Shown in pieces: positions 34,136-41,739 of a DNA stretch of 64,000 nt. The stretch is from Leadbettera azotonutricia ZAS-9 (GTDB lineage: Bacteria; Spirochaetota; Spirochaetia; Treponematales; Breznakiellaceae): assembly GCF_000214355.1 (NCBI RefSeq), contig NC_015577.1:2719389-2783388 (forward strand), given 5' to 3'. A program made the position numbers and the translations under genes. The notes below the pieces were generated by a model, which was not told the origin of the DNA, did no database searches, and saw only the letters and a program-made list of their open reading frames with translations. Position 1 is the stretch's first letter; every line of letters begins with the position of its first letter.

Positions 34136-35494
34136 TTAATTAACCACATTGTGCAGCCATTTGCCTGTTCTTAAACGCCAAATGCCAAGGAGCACCTTGA
34201 TCATTTCTTCGCCATTGATGCACAGGTAAATGACCCACACAGGGGCTTTAAAAACAAAGCTTGCAATGGCCCCCAGGGGAAGGGCAACTATCCACATAAG
34301 GGCTGTATCGTAGATGATGCAAAAGACCGTGTCGCCCCCTGCCCTGCAGACCCCTATCATAGCTGCCATATTGAAAGCCCGAAAAGGATAGGCGCAGCAG
34401 AGCACTATAAACATCTGGGTAGTGATTGCCAGTACCGAGGGGTTCACATTAAAAACAAATGGCAGTAATTGTGTTAAAGGCAACAGTATCAGTATTGCCC
34501 CGATGGAAACAACAGGGGAAAAACGGGTAATGCGGGAAGCATATTCCCTTGCCTCCTGTTCCTTCCCTTCGCCTATCTTCTTCCCTATAAGAACTGCAAC
34601 CCCGTTCCCAAGACCAATAAAAACAACCCAGGTAAGCTGTGACACCGTATTGGTAATATTAAAAGCTGCTATAGCGTCGGTGTGGGTACGGGCAAAGATA
34701 AGGTTCTGCATGGTGACGCCCATGGACCAAAGCCCTTCATTGAAAATCACCGGAAGCGCCAGCCTAAAAAAACGGCCGGCATATGCCATATTAAACGCAA
34801 GAAGCTCCTTGAGCCTCCCTGCGGGCGCATAATGGCGGGCATAGCTCACAACAAAAAGGACGATAGCCTCAACATAACGGGAGATCACCGTTGCAAGTGC
34901 AGCCCCCCTTACCCCCATCACCGGGAATGGGCCTATGCCAAAAATCAAAAGATAATTCAGTACCGCGTTGAGGGAAAGGGCTATAAGGGTAGCCGCAATG
35001 GCAAGGCGCACTCTTTCCACCGATCTGAGGGTCAGCACAAGGGCAAGGCTTAAAGCAAAGGGCGCAAAAGAAGGGGCTAAAACCTTGAGGTAGGCTGCCC
35101 CTGCCTCAATCACCAGGGGATCCCGGGAATAAATCCCGATAAGGGTCTCGGGAAAAAAGACAGCCGCCAGGGTATAAACAGCCGCAACCATCACATTCAA
35201 GGTCATGCAGAAACCCATGTTCTTGCGTATACCCTGAACATCCCCTTTGCCCCAGAACTGGGCGGTAAAGATGGCGCCTCCTGAACAGATCCCAAAGAGG
35301 AAAAGGTTATAGAGGAAAAAGACCTGGTTCCCCAGCCCCACCGCCGCTATCTCCACAGTCCCCAGCCTGCCTATCATTATGGTATCCAGCATATTCACCA
35401 ATGAATTGATGAGGTTCTGCAGCATGATGGGAACAGCTATGGTTAAAAGGCTCCGATAAAATTCTTTGTCGCCGAAAAGTGAAGGCTTTTTCAT
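34136..35494 (-). CDS. MATE-family multidrug/Na+ antiporter
   Basis: The 452-residue protein has about 12 membrane segments and MATE features: AVPIMLQNLINSLVNMLDTIMIGRLG, VGLGNQVFFLYNLFLFGICSGGAIFTAQ split across helices 1-2, and the duplicated second half starting LPVIFNEGLWSMGVTMQNLI with FAR and GNGVAVLIGKKIGEG. It would export drugs or metabolites in exchange for Na+ or H+. The start at MKKPSLFGDKEF fits the family. A longer open frame upstream overlaps the divergent gene and lacks any match. A TATAAT lies about 31 bases upstream. Confidence 0.88.
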   Translation of the reverse strand: MKKPSLFGDKEFYRSLLTIAVPIMLQNLINSLVNMLDTIMIGRLGTVEIAAVGLGNQVFFLYNLFLFGICSGGAIFTAQFWGKGDVQGIRKNMGFCMTLNVMVAAVYTLAAVFFPETLIGIYSRDPLVIEAGAAYLKVLAPSFAPFALSLALVLTLRSVERVRLAIAATLIALSLNAVLNYLLIFGIGPFPVMGVRGAALATVISRYVEAIVLFVVSYARHYAPAGRLKELLAFNMAYAGRFFRLALPVIFNEGLWSMGVTMQNLIFARTHTDAIAAFNITNTVSQLTWVVFIGLGNGVAVLIGKKIGEGKEQEAREYASRITRFSPVVSIGAILILLPLTQLLPFVFNVNPSVLAITTQMFIVLCCAYPFRAFNMAAMIGVCRAGGDTVFCIIYDTALMWIVALPLGAIASFVFKAPVWVIYLCINGEEMIKVLLGIWRLRTGKWLHNVVN

Positions 35495-35551
35495 CTCAAC
35501 GCTAATAATATTCTCCAGTATTCCGATTATAGAATAGAAGGAGAAAGGAAA

Positions 35552-35947
35552 ATGATCCATGGGGTTATACCAAATAATGCTATCCCCAGCGTAGGATACG
35601 CGATAAACGCTTCCGGCAATGGAAGAATGTCTTTTCCTGTTGCCCCTGCCTCCCTTATATATTCCCATTTTCAGCATGTTTCAGGGGTTCCTGCTCCGGA
35701 AGGGTCAAGGGGCGTGTCTATTTCCAAGCTCAAAATTCTCGACGTACTCATTGAGCAGCTTTCACAGACAAAAAAACAGGGAACTAATGCCCTTGCCATG
35801 GGCGCTCCGGTCTCCGACGAGCATATTGACGCAATGATCGATTTTTATAAAACCCAGATACAGCAAGCCAAGGCAGCCAGTGCGGCCATGCCCTATATCC
35901 CCTCCCCCACGGCCCAGGCCGGGGCGGTCTTTAGCCTCACCGTATAA
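35552..35947 (+). CDS. hypothetical protein, 131 residues
   Basis: I do not recognise this family. The product has no signal peptide or membrane segment. The first 60 residues are Gly/Pro/Ser-rich (GRMSFPVAPASLIYSHFQHV), the centre is helical (KLKILDVLIEQLSQTKKQGT, HIDAMIDFYKTQIQQAKAAS) and the end is Ala/Pro-rich. A good ribosome-binding site (GGAG with eight-base spacing) supports it as a real gene. It is followed by a GGGGCC-gta-GGCCCC hairpin just after the stop. The divergent neighbour is the MATE exporter. Confidence 0.6.
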   Translation: MIHGVIPNNAIPSVGYAINASGNGRMSFPVAPASLIYSHFQHVSGVPAPEGSRGVSISKLKILDVLIEQLSQTKKQGTNALAMGAPVSDEHIDAMIDFYKTQIQQAKAASAAMPYIPSPTAQAGAVFSLTV

Positions 35948-35970
35948 GTGGGGCCGTAGGCCCCCCAAGC

Positions 35971-35999
35971 TTCACCAAAAGCCTTTTTTGTACTATCAT
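35971..35999 (+). promoter_or_regulatory. argA promoter placed for a leaderless transcript
   Basis: TTCACC, 17 bases, then TATCAT. The -10 ends six bases before the argA ATG, and there is no Shine-Dalgarno sequence. Confidence 0.5.
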
Positions 36000-36005
36000 G
36001 GATAT

Positions 36006-37328
36006 ATGGATAGCATATCGTCCCAGGTAGATCTCATCAGGGAAGCCTTTCATTATCAAAGCCGCTTCGATGGTTCTACCATGGTTTTTAAGATTGATTT
36101 TCCCGTGACCGAGGATCCGCTCTTCACCTCTTTGGTGAAGGATTTAGCCCTCCTGGCAAAGACAGGCTTCCGGGTGGTGATAGTCCCCGGGGCAAAGGAA
36201 TGGATAGACGCGGTCCTCAAAGAATACGATATAGTCTCAAGCTACAATGGCTCTGTGCGCATCACCACCGAAGACGCCATGCCCTTTGTTGAAATGGCTG
36301 CCTTTAACTCCGCTACCCGTTTTGTAACAGGCTTTTCAGGCAGCCGGGTCGATGCGGTGATAGGCAACTTTGTCCGGGCCCGGGGATTGGGAGTCATAGG
36401 CGGCGTGGATATGGAACACACAGGGGCGGTGGACAAATTCTACATCGATTCCATACACCGCATCCAGGAACTTGGCATGGTCCCCATTTTGCCCTGCATA
36501 GGCTGGAGCCCTTCGGGGAAATCCTACAATGTGCCCTCGGATGAAATCGCCCTGTCTGCGGCAGCAAACCTGCGGGCGGTCAAGCTTTTCATCATCTCCC
36601 TGAGCGGAGGCGTCAAAAAGGGCGCTTACCAGATCCCCGACGGCATAGAAACCGGAGAGAACGGCAGAATCATCAGGCTTACCCCCCAGGAAGCAGGCCG
36701 CATCCTGGAACTCAACTCCCCCAACAACAAAGATGACAAAGCCCTGGGCGAATTAGCCCTGGCGGTCAAAGCCTCAATAGCCGGCATAGAGCGGGTTCAC
36801 ATAATTGACGGCGGCGAAGAAGGCGCAGTGCTCAAGGAACTTTTCTCCAACCTTGGCGCCGGCACCATGGTCTACGCCGATGAATACGAATCCATCAGAA
36901 GCCTGAGAAGCCAGGACGTACCCGACATACTCCGCCTCATGGAACCCCTCATGCAGCAGGGCATACTCCTAAGGCGTACCCCCGAAGACATACAGCAGAA
37001 GAAGCAGGATTACGCAGTATTTGTAATAGACAGCCAAATCCACGCCTGCGGCGCCCTCCACGACTGGGGCGAGAATCAGGGCGAAATCGCTGCCATTGCC
37101 ACAGACCCCTCTTATGCCGACATGGGCTTGGGTAGACGCATAGTCCGCTACTTCATAGACAAAGCCAAAAAGCAAGGCATGAAGCGTGTCTTTGTCCTCA
37201 CTACCCGCAGCCACGACTGGTTCGAAGGCCTGGGTTTCAAGGAAGCCCCTGTGGACAGCCTCCCGGAGAAGAAACGGCGAATCTATGACCGCATACGGAA
37301 CAGCAAAGTATTTGCCCTGGGGCTGTAG
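36006..37328 (+). CDS. argA: amino-acid N-acetyltransferase (N-acetylglutamate synthase)
   Basis: The 440-residue protein has the two-part ArgA plan. An amino-acid-kinase domain (about residues 20-290: VVIVPGAKEWIDAVLKEY, GVDMEHTGAVDKFYIDSI, ILPCIGWSPSGKSYNVPSDE, VHIIDGGEEGAVLKELFS) is followed by a GNAT acetyltransferase domain (IAAIATDPSYADMGLGRRIV, VFVLTTRSHDWFEGLGFKEA). It acetylates glutamate with acetyl-CoA, the first step of arginine synthesis. No other arg gene is in the window. The start at MDSISSQVDLIREAF fits the family, and the promoter ends six bases before it; an upstream in-frame start would precede the promoter. Confidence 0.88.
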   Translation: MDSISSQVDLIREAFHYQSRFDGSTMVFKIDFPVTEDPLFTSLVKDLALLAKTGFRVVIVPGAKEWIDAVLKEYDIVSSYNGSVRITTEDAMPFVEMAAFNSATRFVTGFSGSRVDAVIGNFVRARGLGVIGGVDMEHTGAVDKFYIDSIHRIQELGMVPILPCIGWSPSGKSYNVPSDEIALSAAANLRAVKLFIISLSGGVKKGAYQIPDGIETGENGRIIRLTPQEAGRILELNSPNNKDDKALGELALAVKASIAGIERVHIIDGGEEGAVLKELFSNLGAGTMVYADEYESIRSLRSQDVPDILRLMEPLMQQGILLRRTPEDIQQKKQDYAVFVIDSQIHACGALHDWGENQGEIAAIATDPSYADMGLGRRIVRYFIDKAKKQGMKRVFVLTTRSHDWFEGLGFKEAPVDSLPEKKRRIYDRIRNSKVFALGL

Positions 37329-37352
37329 GGAGAAAAACTCCCTGCAAGGTAT

Positions 37353-37381
37353 TTGCAATAAATGTGCGCCCTCTTTATACT
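37353..37381 (+). promoter_or_regulatory. xseA promoter placed for a leaderless transcript
   Basis: TTGCAA, 17 bases, then TATACT. The -10 ends six bases before the xseA ATG. A small GGGAG-aaaaa-CTCCC hairpin lies just upstream, after the argA stop. Confidence 0.65.
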
Positions 37382-37387
37382 ATTCCC

Positions 37388-38596
37388 ATGGATGATTCCC
37401 GCAAACTGACAGTTTCTGAACTCACCGACCTTATACGCCGAAACCTTGAGGGGGCCTTCCCCTCGGTGGTGGTGGAGGGGGAACTTTCGAACTGCAAGCC
37501 TTCGACTACGGGGCATCTTTACTTTACCTTGAAGGACGGCACTGCCGCCATTTCGGGGGTAATGTTCAAAAACCGCCTGCGCTATCTTTCGTTTAAGCCC
37601 AGGGACGGTATGCTCCTCAGGGTTAAGGGAAGTCTTTCGGTTTATGCCCAGAGGGGGACCTATTCCATTGTCTGCGAGGAGATGGAGCAGGCCGGGGCAG
37701 GCGATATTCTGGCTATGCTGGAACAGAGGAAGGAGAAGCTTGCCGCAGAGGGGCTTTTTGACGAGGGCCGGAAAAAACCTATTCCCAGATTCCCCAAGGC
37801 TATTGGGGTTGTAACTTCGCCCGAGGGGGCTGCCCTTCAGGATATACTCAACATATTGAAGCGAAGGGCGGGCGGGGTTAAGGTGGTTGTTTTGCCGGCG
37901 CCGGTGCAGGGCACGGAGGCAGCGGAGATCATTGCCCGGCGCATTGAGCAGGCCAACCAATGGAATCTGGCGGACGTCCTTATCGTGGGACGGGGCGGCG
38001 GCTCCCTCGAAGACCTTCTCCCCTTTTCAGAGGAACGGGTGGTGAGGGCTGTGGCTGCATCGGCGATTCCTGTGGTAAGCGCCGTAGGGCATGAGATAAA
38101 CTGGGCGCTCTCGGATTTTGCGGCAGACCTCAGAGCCCCTACCCCTTCAGCTGCTGCCGAATTGGTCAGCGCCAACCGCGAGGAAGCCCTGGAATCTATC
38201 GCCATGCTGCGGGATTTTTTATACGAAACCATAAGGGCCCGTATCGAGAGGGTGAGGCTTTTGGCAAAACCATTCAACATGGAGGATCTTGAATACCGCT
38301 TCAGGGCTATACTCCAGCCGAGGCTTGTGCGTTTTGACGATGCCAAGGATGCCCTGCTCAATAATCTTGAAACAAAAGTCGAAGGATTCCGCCGCAGAAT
38401 AGAACTGGCACGCAGGGGGCTCGAAGCCGGAAGCCCTCTCTCTATTTTAGAGCGGGGATTTTCGATAGTCATAGACGAACGCACAGGAAAAGCGATACGC
38501 CGTTTTACAGAAGTAAAGCCAGGCGACAGGCTCAGCATCAGGCCCCTGGAAGGCATTATTACTGCTACTGTTGAAGCAGCACAAGAGAAAGAGTGA
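37388..38596 (+). CDS. xseA: exodeoxyribonuclease VII large subunit
   Basis: The 402-residue protein has the N-terminal OB fold (LTVSELTDLIRRNLEGAFPS, VVVEGELSNC, GHLYFTLKDGTAAISGVMFK) and the catalytic domain (GVVTSPEGAALQDILNILKR, ADVLIVGRGGGSLEDLLPFS, IPVVSAVGHEINWALSDFAA, DLRAPTPSAAAELV). With XseB it degrades single-stranded DNA and takes part in mismatch repair and recombination. The ATG at MDDSRKLTV is the family start; the promoter ends six bases before it. It heads an xseA-xseB-mutL operon. Confidence 0.93.
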   Translation: MDDSRKLTVSELTDLIRRNLEGAFPSVVVEGELSNCKPSTTGHLYFTLKDGTAAISGVMFKNRLRYLSFKPRDGMLLRVKGSLSVYAQRGTYSIVCEEMEQAGAGDILAMLEQRKEKLAAEGLFDEGRKKPIPRFPKAIGVVTSPEGAALQDILNILKRRAGGVKVVVLPAPVQGTEAAEIIARRIEQANQWNLADVLIVGRGGGSLEDLLPFSEERVVRAVAASAIPVVSAVGHEINWALSDFAADLRAPTPSAAAELVSANREEALESIAMLRDFLYETIRARIERVRLLAKPFNMEDLEYRFRAILQPRLVRFDDAKDALLNNLETKVEGFRRRIELARRGLEAGSPLSILERGFSIVIDERTGKAIRRFTEVKPGDRLSIRPLEGIITATVEAAQEKE

Positions 38597-38603
38597 GGAA
38601 AAT

Positions 38604-38867
38604 ATGGCAAAGGCAAAAACACAGACAGATAAAATCAGGACATTTGAAGAGAGGCTTGAGCGGCTGGAAAGCCTGGGGGAACAAATCCGCAAGCCCGACA
38701 TTCCCCTGGAAGAGGCTCTCATGTCATTCGAAGAAGGCATACGCCTGACGAAAGCACTGGAAAAAGATCTGGAAAAAATCGAAAGCCGCATCGAGATACT
38801 CATGAACGGCCCGGAAGCCAAAGTGAGCGAAAGCCCTGAATTGGAATTGTTCGACAACGAAGAATGA
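38604..38867 (+). CDS. xseB: exodeoxyribonuclease VII small subunit
   Basis: The 87-residue protein has the XseB helical hairpin: FEERLERLESLGEQIRKPDI, PLEEALMSFEEGIRLTKALE and KDLEKIESRIEILM. The small subunit binds in several copies to XseA. The ATG at MAKAKTQTDK follows the xseA stop by seven bases with GAGGA in between; the stop overlaps the mutL start in an ATGA. The acidic tail is poorly conserved in the family. Confidence 0.92.
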   Translation: MAKAKTQTDKIRTFEERLERLESLGEQIRKPDIPLEEALMSFEEGIRLTKALEKDLEKIESRIEILMNGPEAKVSESPELELFDNEE

Positions 38868-40600
38868 CAAAGATTCAGGTTCTCCCGCCGGAAGAAGCGC
38901 GAAAAATCGCAGCCGGTGAAGTGATAGACAGGCCCGCAGCATTAGTGCGGGAATTCATGGATAACGCCATTGATGCCGGTTGCTCTCTTGTGGAAGTAAG
39001 CATTGAGGGAGGGGGCATCATACGCACAGAGGTTAGCGACGACGGCGAAGGCATGGCAAAAGAAGATCTGGAACTCTGCTGGCTTACCCATGCCACAAGC
39101 AAAATCCGTTCTCTCGATGACCTAAAAATTGCCGAGACCCTGGGTTTTAGGGGCGAGGCGCTGGCCGCAGCATCAGCAGTATCGCACTTGGAAATATTGA
39201 CCAGTCAAAACGGCAGGGAGGCCTGGAAGCTCGATGTAGGGCCCGGGGAAAAATCCCCTCCTCTCCTGGAACAAAGCCTCCGTTCCCGGGGAACCAGTGT
39301 CAGGGCTCTGGGGCTTTTCGACACTATCCCTGCACGGAAACGCTTCCTCAAACGCGAAGGCAGCGAGGCTGCGTCCTGCAAGGCTATATTCAACGATAAA
39401 GCAATGGCATTCCCCAGCCTCGGCTTCAGGTTCATGCAGGACGGCACTCTTAAAACCTTTCTTTCCCCTGCATCCTCCTTAAAAGAACGTTTCAGCCAAA
39501 TTGTTATATCGGGAAATGAAGCTTCCTTCCTCCACGAGATAGCAGCCTCAGGGACAGGTTTTTCGGCAGTAATAGTAGTAGGCGGGCCCGAGATATTCCG
39601 AAACGACAAAAGGCAGCAATACATTTTCGCTAACGGTAGGCGTATACAGGATTACTCCCTCACCCAAGCCCTGGAATACGGAGTGCAGGGCTGGTTCCCC
39701 AACGGGACCCACCCTGTGGGGGCTGTATTTGTGGACATAGATCCTGCCCTGGCAGATTTCAACATACATCCCGCCAAGCGGGAGGTCCGCTTTGCAGCTC
39801 CCGGCTCTATTCACCACGCAATAACATCGGCCCTGCGGGACTTTTGCCATCACCGGAATTTAAGCACAGCTCCGACAGACGAAAACACAGGCAGAGAATT
39901 TCATTTTGACACTTTTGCTGCTAATAACGAAAGTAGCCGTATGGCGATGGAAGCGCTGCTTTCAAAACCGCCCGAATTCGTCTCCTTTCGCACAGGCTGG
40001 GCAGCGGAAGGCAGCCCCCCTTATGCCGATCAACAAGGGAATCCCGGCACTGCCAAAACCGGCTCTATACGCTACCTGGGCAGGCTTTTCGATCTCTTTA
40101 TCCTGGCGCAAAAAGAAGACCGCCTCTTCATCATCGATCAGCACGCGGCCCACGAACGCATACTCTATGACCGTTTTCTGAATTCGCCCATACCCAAACA
40201 GGAACTCCTGGTATCCATACCATTCACCGTTGAAAGCAGCGAAGACGACAGCTTCCTCAAAACAAGGCAGACCGATTTGGAAAAACTTGGCATTGAGATA
40301 ACAGAAGGCGACGGCGAATGGCTCATCGAAGCCCTGCCCGCCGATTGGCGCTTAAATGATGAAAAAACCGTTCAGGCGATCCTGGAACTCAAAGACGCAG
40401 GCGAAGACATAGCCGAACGCTGGGCCGCAACCCTCTCCTGCCACGGCGCCATAAAAGACGGCGACTACCTCGACCCCGCTTCTGCCCTGGCATTTGCCGA
40501 AGAAGCCCTGATGCTCCCGGTGCACCTATGCCCCCATGGCCGCCCCATCTACTTCGAACTCAGCAGGGAAAATCTCCTAAAAGCAGTTAAAAGAATATAA
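38864..40600 (+). CDS. mutL: DNA mismatch repair protein MutL
   Basis: The 578-residue protein has the GHKL ATPase motifs at the N-terminus (ARKIAAGEVIDRPAALVREF, DNAIDAGCSLVEVSIEGGG, VSDDGEGM, THATSKIRSLDDLK, TLGFRGEALAA) and NIHPAKREVRF near residue 305. The C-terminal dimerisation/endonuclease domain has IDQHAAHERILYDRF, CHGAIKDGD and HLCPHGRPIYFEL. The endonuclease motif DQHA-x2-E-x4-E has Asp in place of the last Glu, so latent nicking activity is possible but not certain. No mutS is nearby. It is coupled to xseB by an ATGA overlap. Confidence 0.95.
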   Translation: MTKIQVLPPEEARKIAAGEVIDRPAALVREFMDNAIDAGCSLVEVSIEGGGIIRTEVSDDGEGMAKEDLELCWLTHATSKIRSLDDLKIAETLGFRGEALAAASAVSHLEILTSQNGREAWKLDVGPGEKSPPLLEQSLRSRGTSVRALGLFDTIPARKRFLKREGSEAASCKAIFNDKAMAFPSLGFRFMQDGTLKTFLSPASSLKERFSQIVISGNEASFLHEIAASGTGFSAVIVVGGPEIFRNDKRQQYIFANGRRIQDYSLTQALEYGVQGWFPNGTHPVGAVFVDIDPALADFNIHPAKREVRFAAPGSIHHAITSALRDFCHHRNLSTAPTDENTGREFHFDTFAANNESSRMAMEALLSKPPEFVSFRTGWAAEGSPPYADQQGNPGTAKTGSIRYLGRLFDLFILAQKEDRLFIIDQHAAHERILYDRFLNSPIPKQELLVSIPFTVESSEDDSFLKTRQTDLEKLGIEITEGDGEWLIEALPADWRLNDEKTVQAILELKDAGEDIAERWAATLSCHGAIKDGDYLDPASALAFAEEALMLPVHLCPHGRPIYFELSRENLLKAVKRI

Positions 40601-40606
40601 GAAAAA

Positions 40607-40650
40607 AAAGGCTTCGGGATGCGACACCGCTCCCTGTGCCCCGATTTTTC
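40607..40650. terminator. possible bidirectional terminator
   Basis: The short space between the convergent mutL and oxidoreductase genes holds an imperfect stem (CGGG...CCCG arms) with A and T runs on both outer sides, as expected for a two-way terminator. The inner pairing is weak. Confidence 0.35.
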
Positions 40651-41640
40651 TTATCTTTCGCAGGGATATTTAAAATTCCATTGCCTTCTGATTTCATCCA
40701 TTGTTTCCATGAGCACCAGCGATTCGGCCCAGGGCATCACTTCGCTTTCGGTCTTGCCTTCCCGTATGCAGTCCATGACTGCCTCGGCTTCGTAATTATA
40801 ACCGTTGGAATAAAAATCAGGTTCGTAGGTATAGTCATAACGGCCGTCAAGCATGAGGATCGCTTTATGGGAAAACACAAAACCCGGCAAATGTATCCTG
40901 CCTTGAGTTCCGTAAATCCAGCCGTCATTTACCATGGCTGTGCGTATCGCAGAAGCAGCGTAAGCTATGCGGGGGCCGCCATAAGAAAGGATAACTGCAG
41001 CTTCCTCATCAACCCCGGTTTCGCCGAAATAAGCCTGGGAACTTATCTTCTCGGGCTTCTTCCCGCCGAAAACCATTGAGGCAAGGGACAGGGGATAGAT
41101 TCCCGCATCCAGGAGGCTTCCGCCTCCAAGCTCAAGATTAAAAAGCCTGCCCTGGGGATTCAAGTCAGTGCTAAAGCCGAAATTGGCCTGCACCATCTTT
41201 ACCTCGCCAATGAACCCCTGGCTCAGCCATTCCCGCACTTTACAGAGCGGCGGTGTGAACCGCGTCCACATGGCTTCCATAAAAAAAGTTTTATTGTCCC
41301 GGGCTGCCCCTATCATCTCTTTTAATTCGCCTGCGTTGATGGCTGTAGGTTTTTCGCAGAGCACTGCTTTTTTCGCCTTCAGGGCTTTAACGACCATATC
41401 CCGGTGCGTAGTATGGGGAGTGCCGATGTAGACTGCGTCTATCGCAGGGTCTTCCAGCATGTTATCAAAACTATCAAAGGCCTTTTCAATGCCATATTGG
41501 GCAGCGAACTTATCAGCATTCTCTTTAGTGCGCGAAACTGCCGCTTTTATGCAAGCGCCTTCAGCCGCTCTAAGTCCGACGAAAAAATGATTGGTAATGC
41601 CCCCGGTACCTGCCAAGGCCCAGTTAATTGTCTTTTTCAT
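40651..41640 (-). CDS. Gfo/Idh/MocA-family oxidoreductase
   Basis: The 329-residue protein has the family plan. An N-terminal Rossmann fold (INWALAGTGGITNHFFVGL, DAVYIGTPHTTHRDMVVKAL) carries the signature CEKPTAIN with its catalytic Lys. The C-terminal substrate domain follows (FFMEAMWTRFTPPL, GGGSLLDAGIYPLSLA). It is closest to the dihydrodiol/xylose dehydrogenase branch; substrate and cofactor direction cannot be told. A ribosome-binding site AGGAG lies five bases before the ATG. It is transcribed alone. Confidence 0.87.
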   Translation of the reverse strand: MKKTINWALAGTGGITNHFFVGLRAAEGACIKAAVSRTKENADKFAAQYGIEKAFDSFDNMLEDPAIDAVYIGTPHTTHRDMVVKALKAKKAVLCEKPTAINAGELKEMIGAARDNKTFFMEAMWTRFTPPLCKVREWLSQGFIGEVKMVQANFGFSTDLNPQGRLFNLELGGGSLLDAGIYPLSLASMVFGGKKPEKISSQAYFGETGVDEEAAVILSYGGPRIAYAASAIRTAMVNDGWIYGTQGRIHLPGFVFSHKAILMLDGRYDYTYEPDFYSNGYNYEAEAVMDCIREGKTESEVMPWAESLVLMETMDEIRRQWNFKYPCER

Positions 41641-41739
41641 GATTCTCCTTTGTTCTAAAATATCCTAAAGCGCAGGACCTTACAAGAAGGATCTTTTGGT
41701 CGTTGATTTTTTTCCCTTTAGAGGTGAAAATAAAGCATT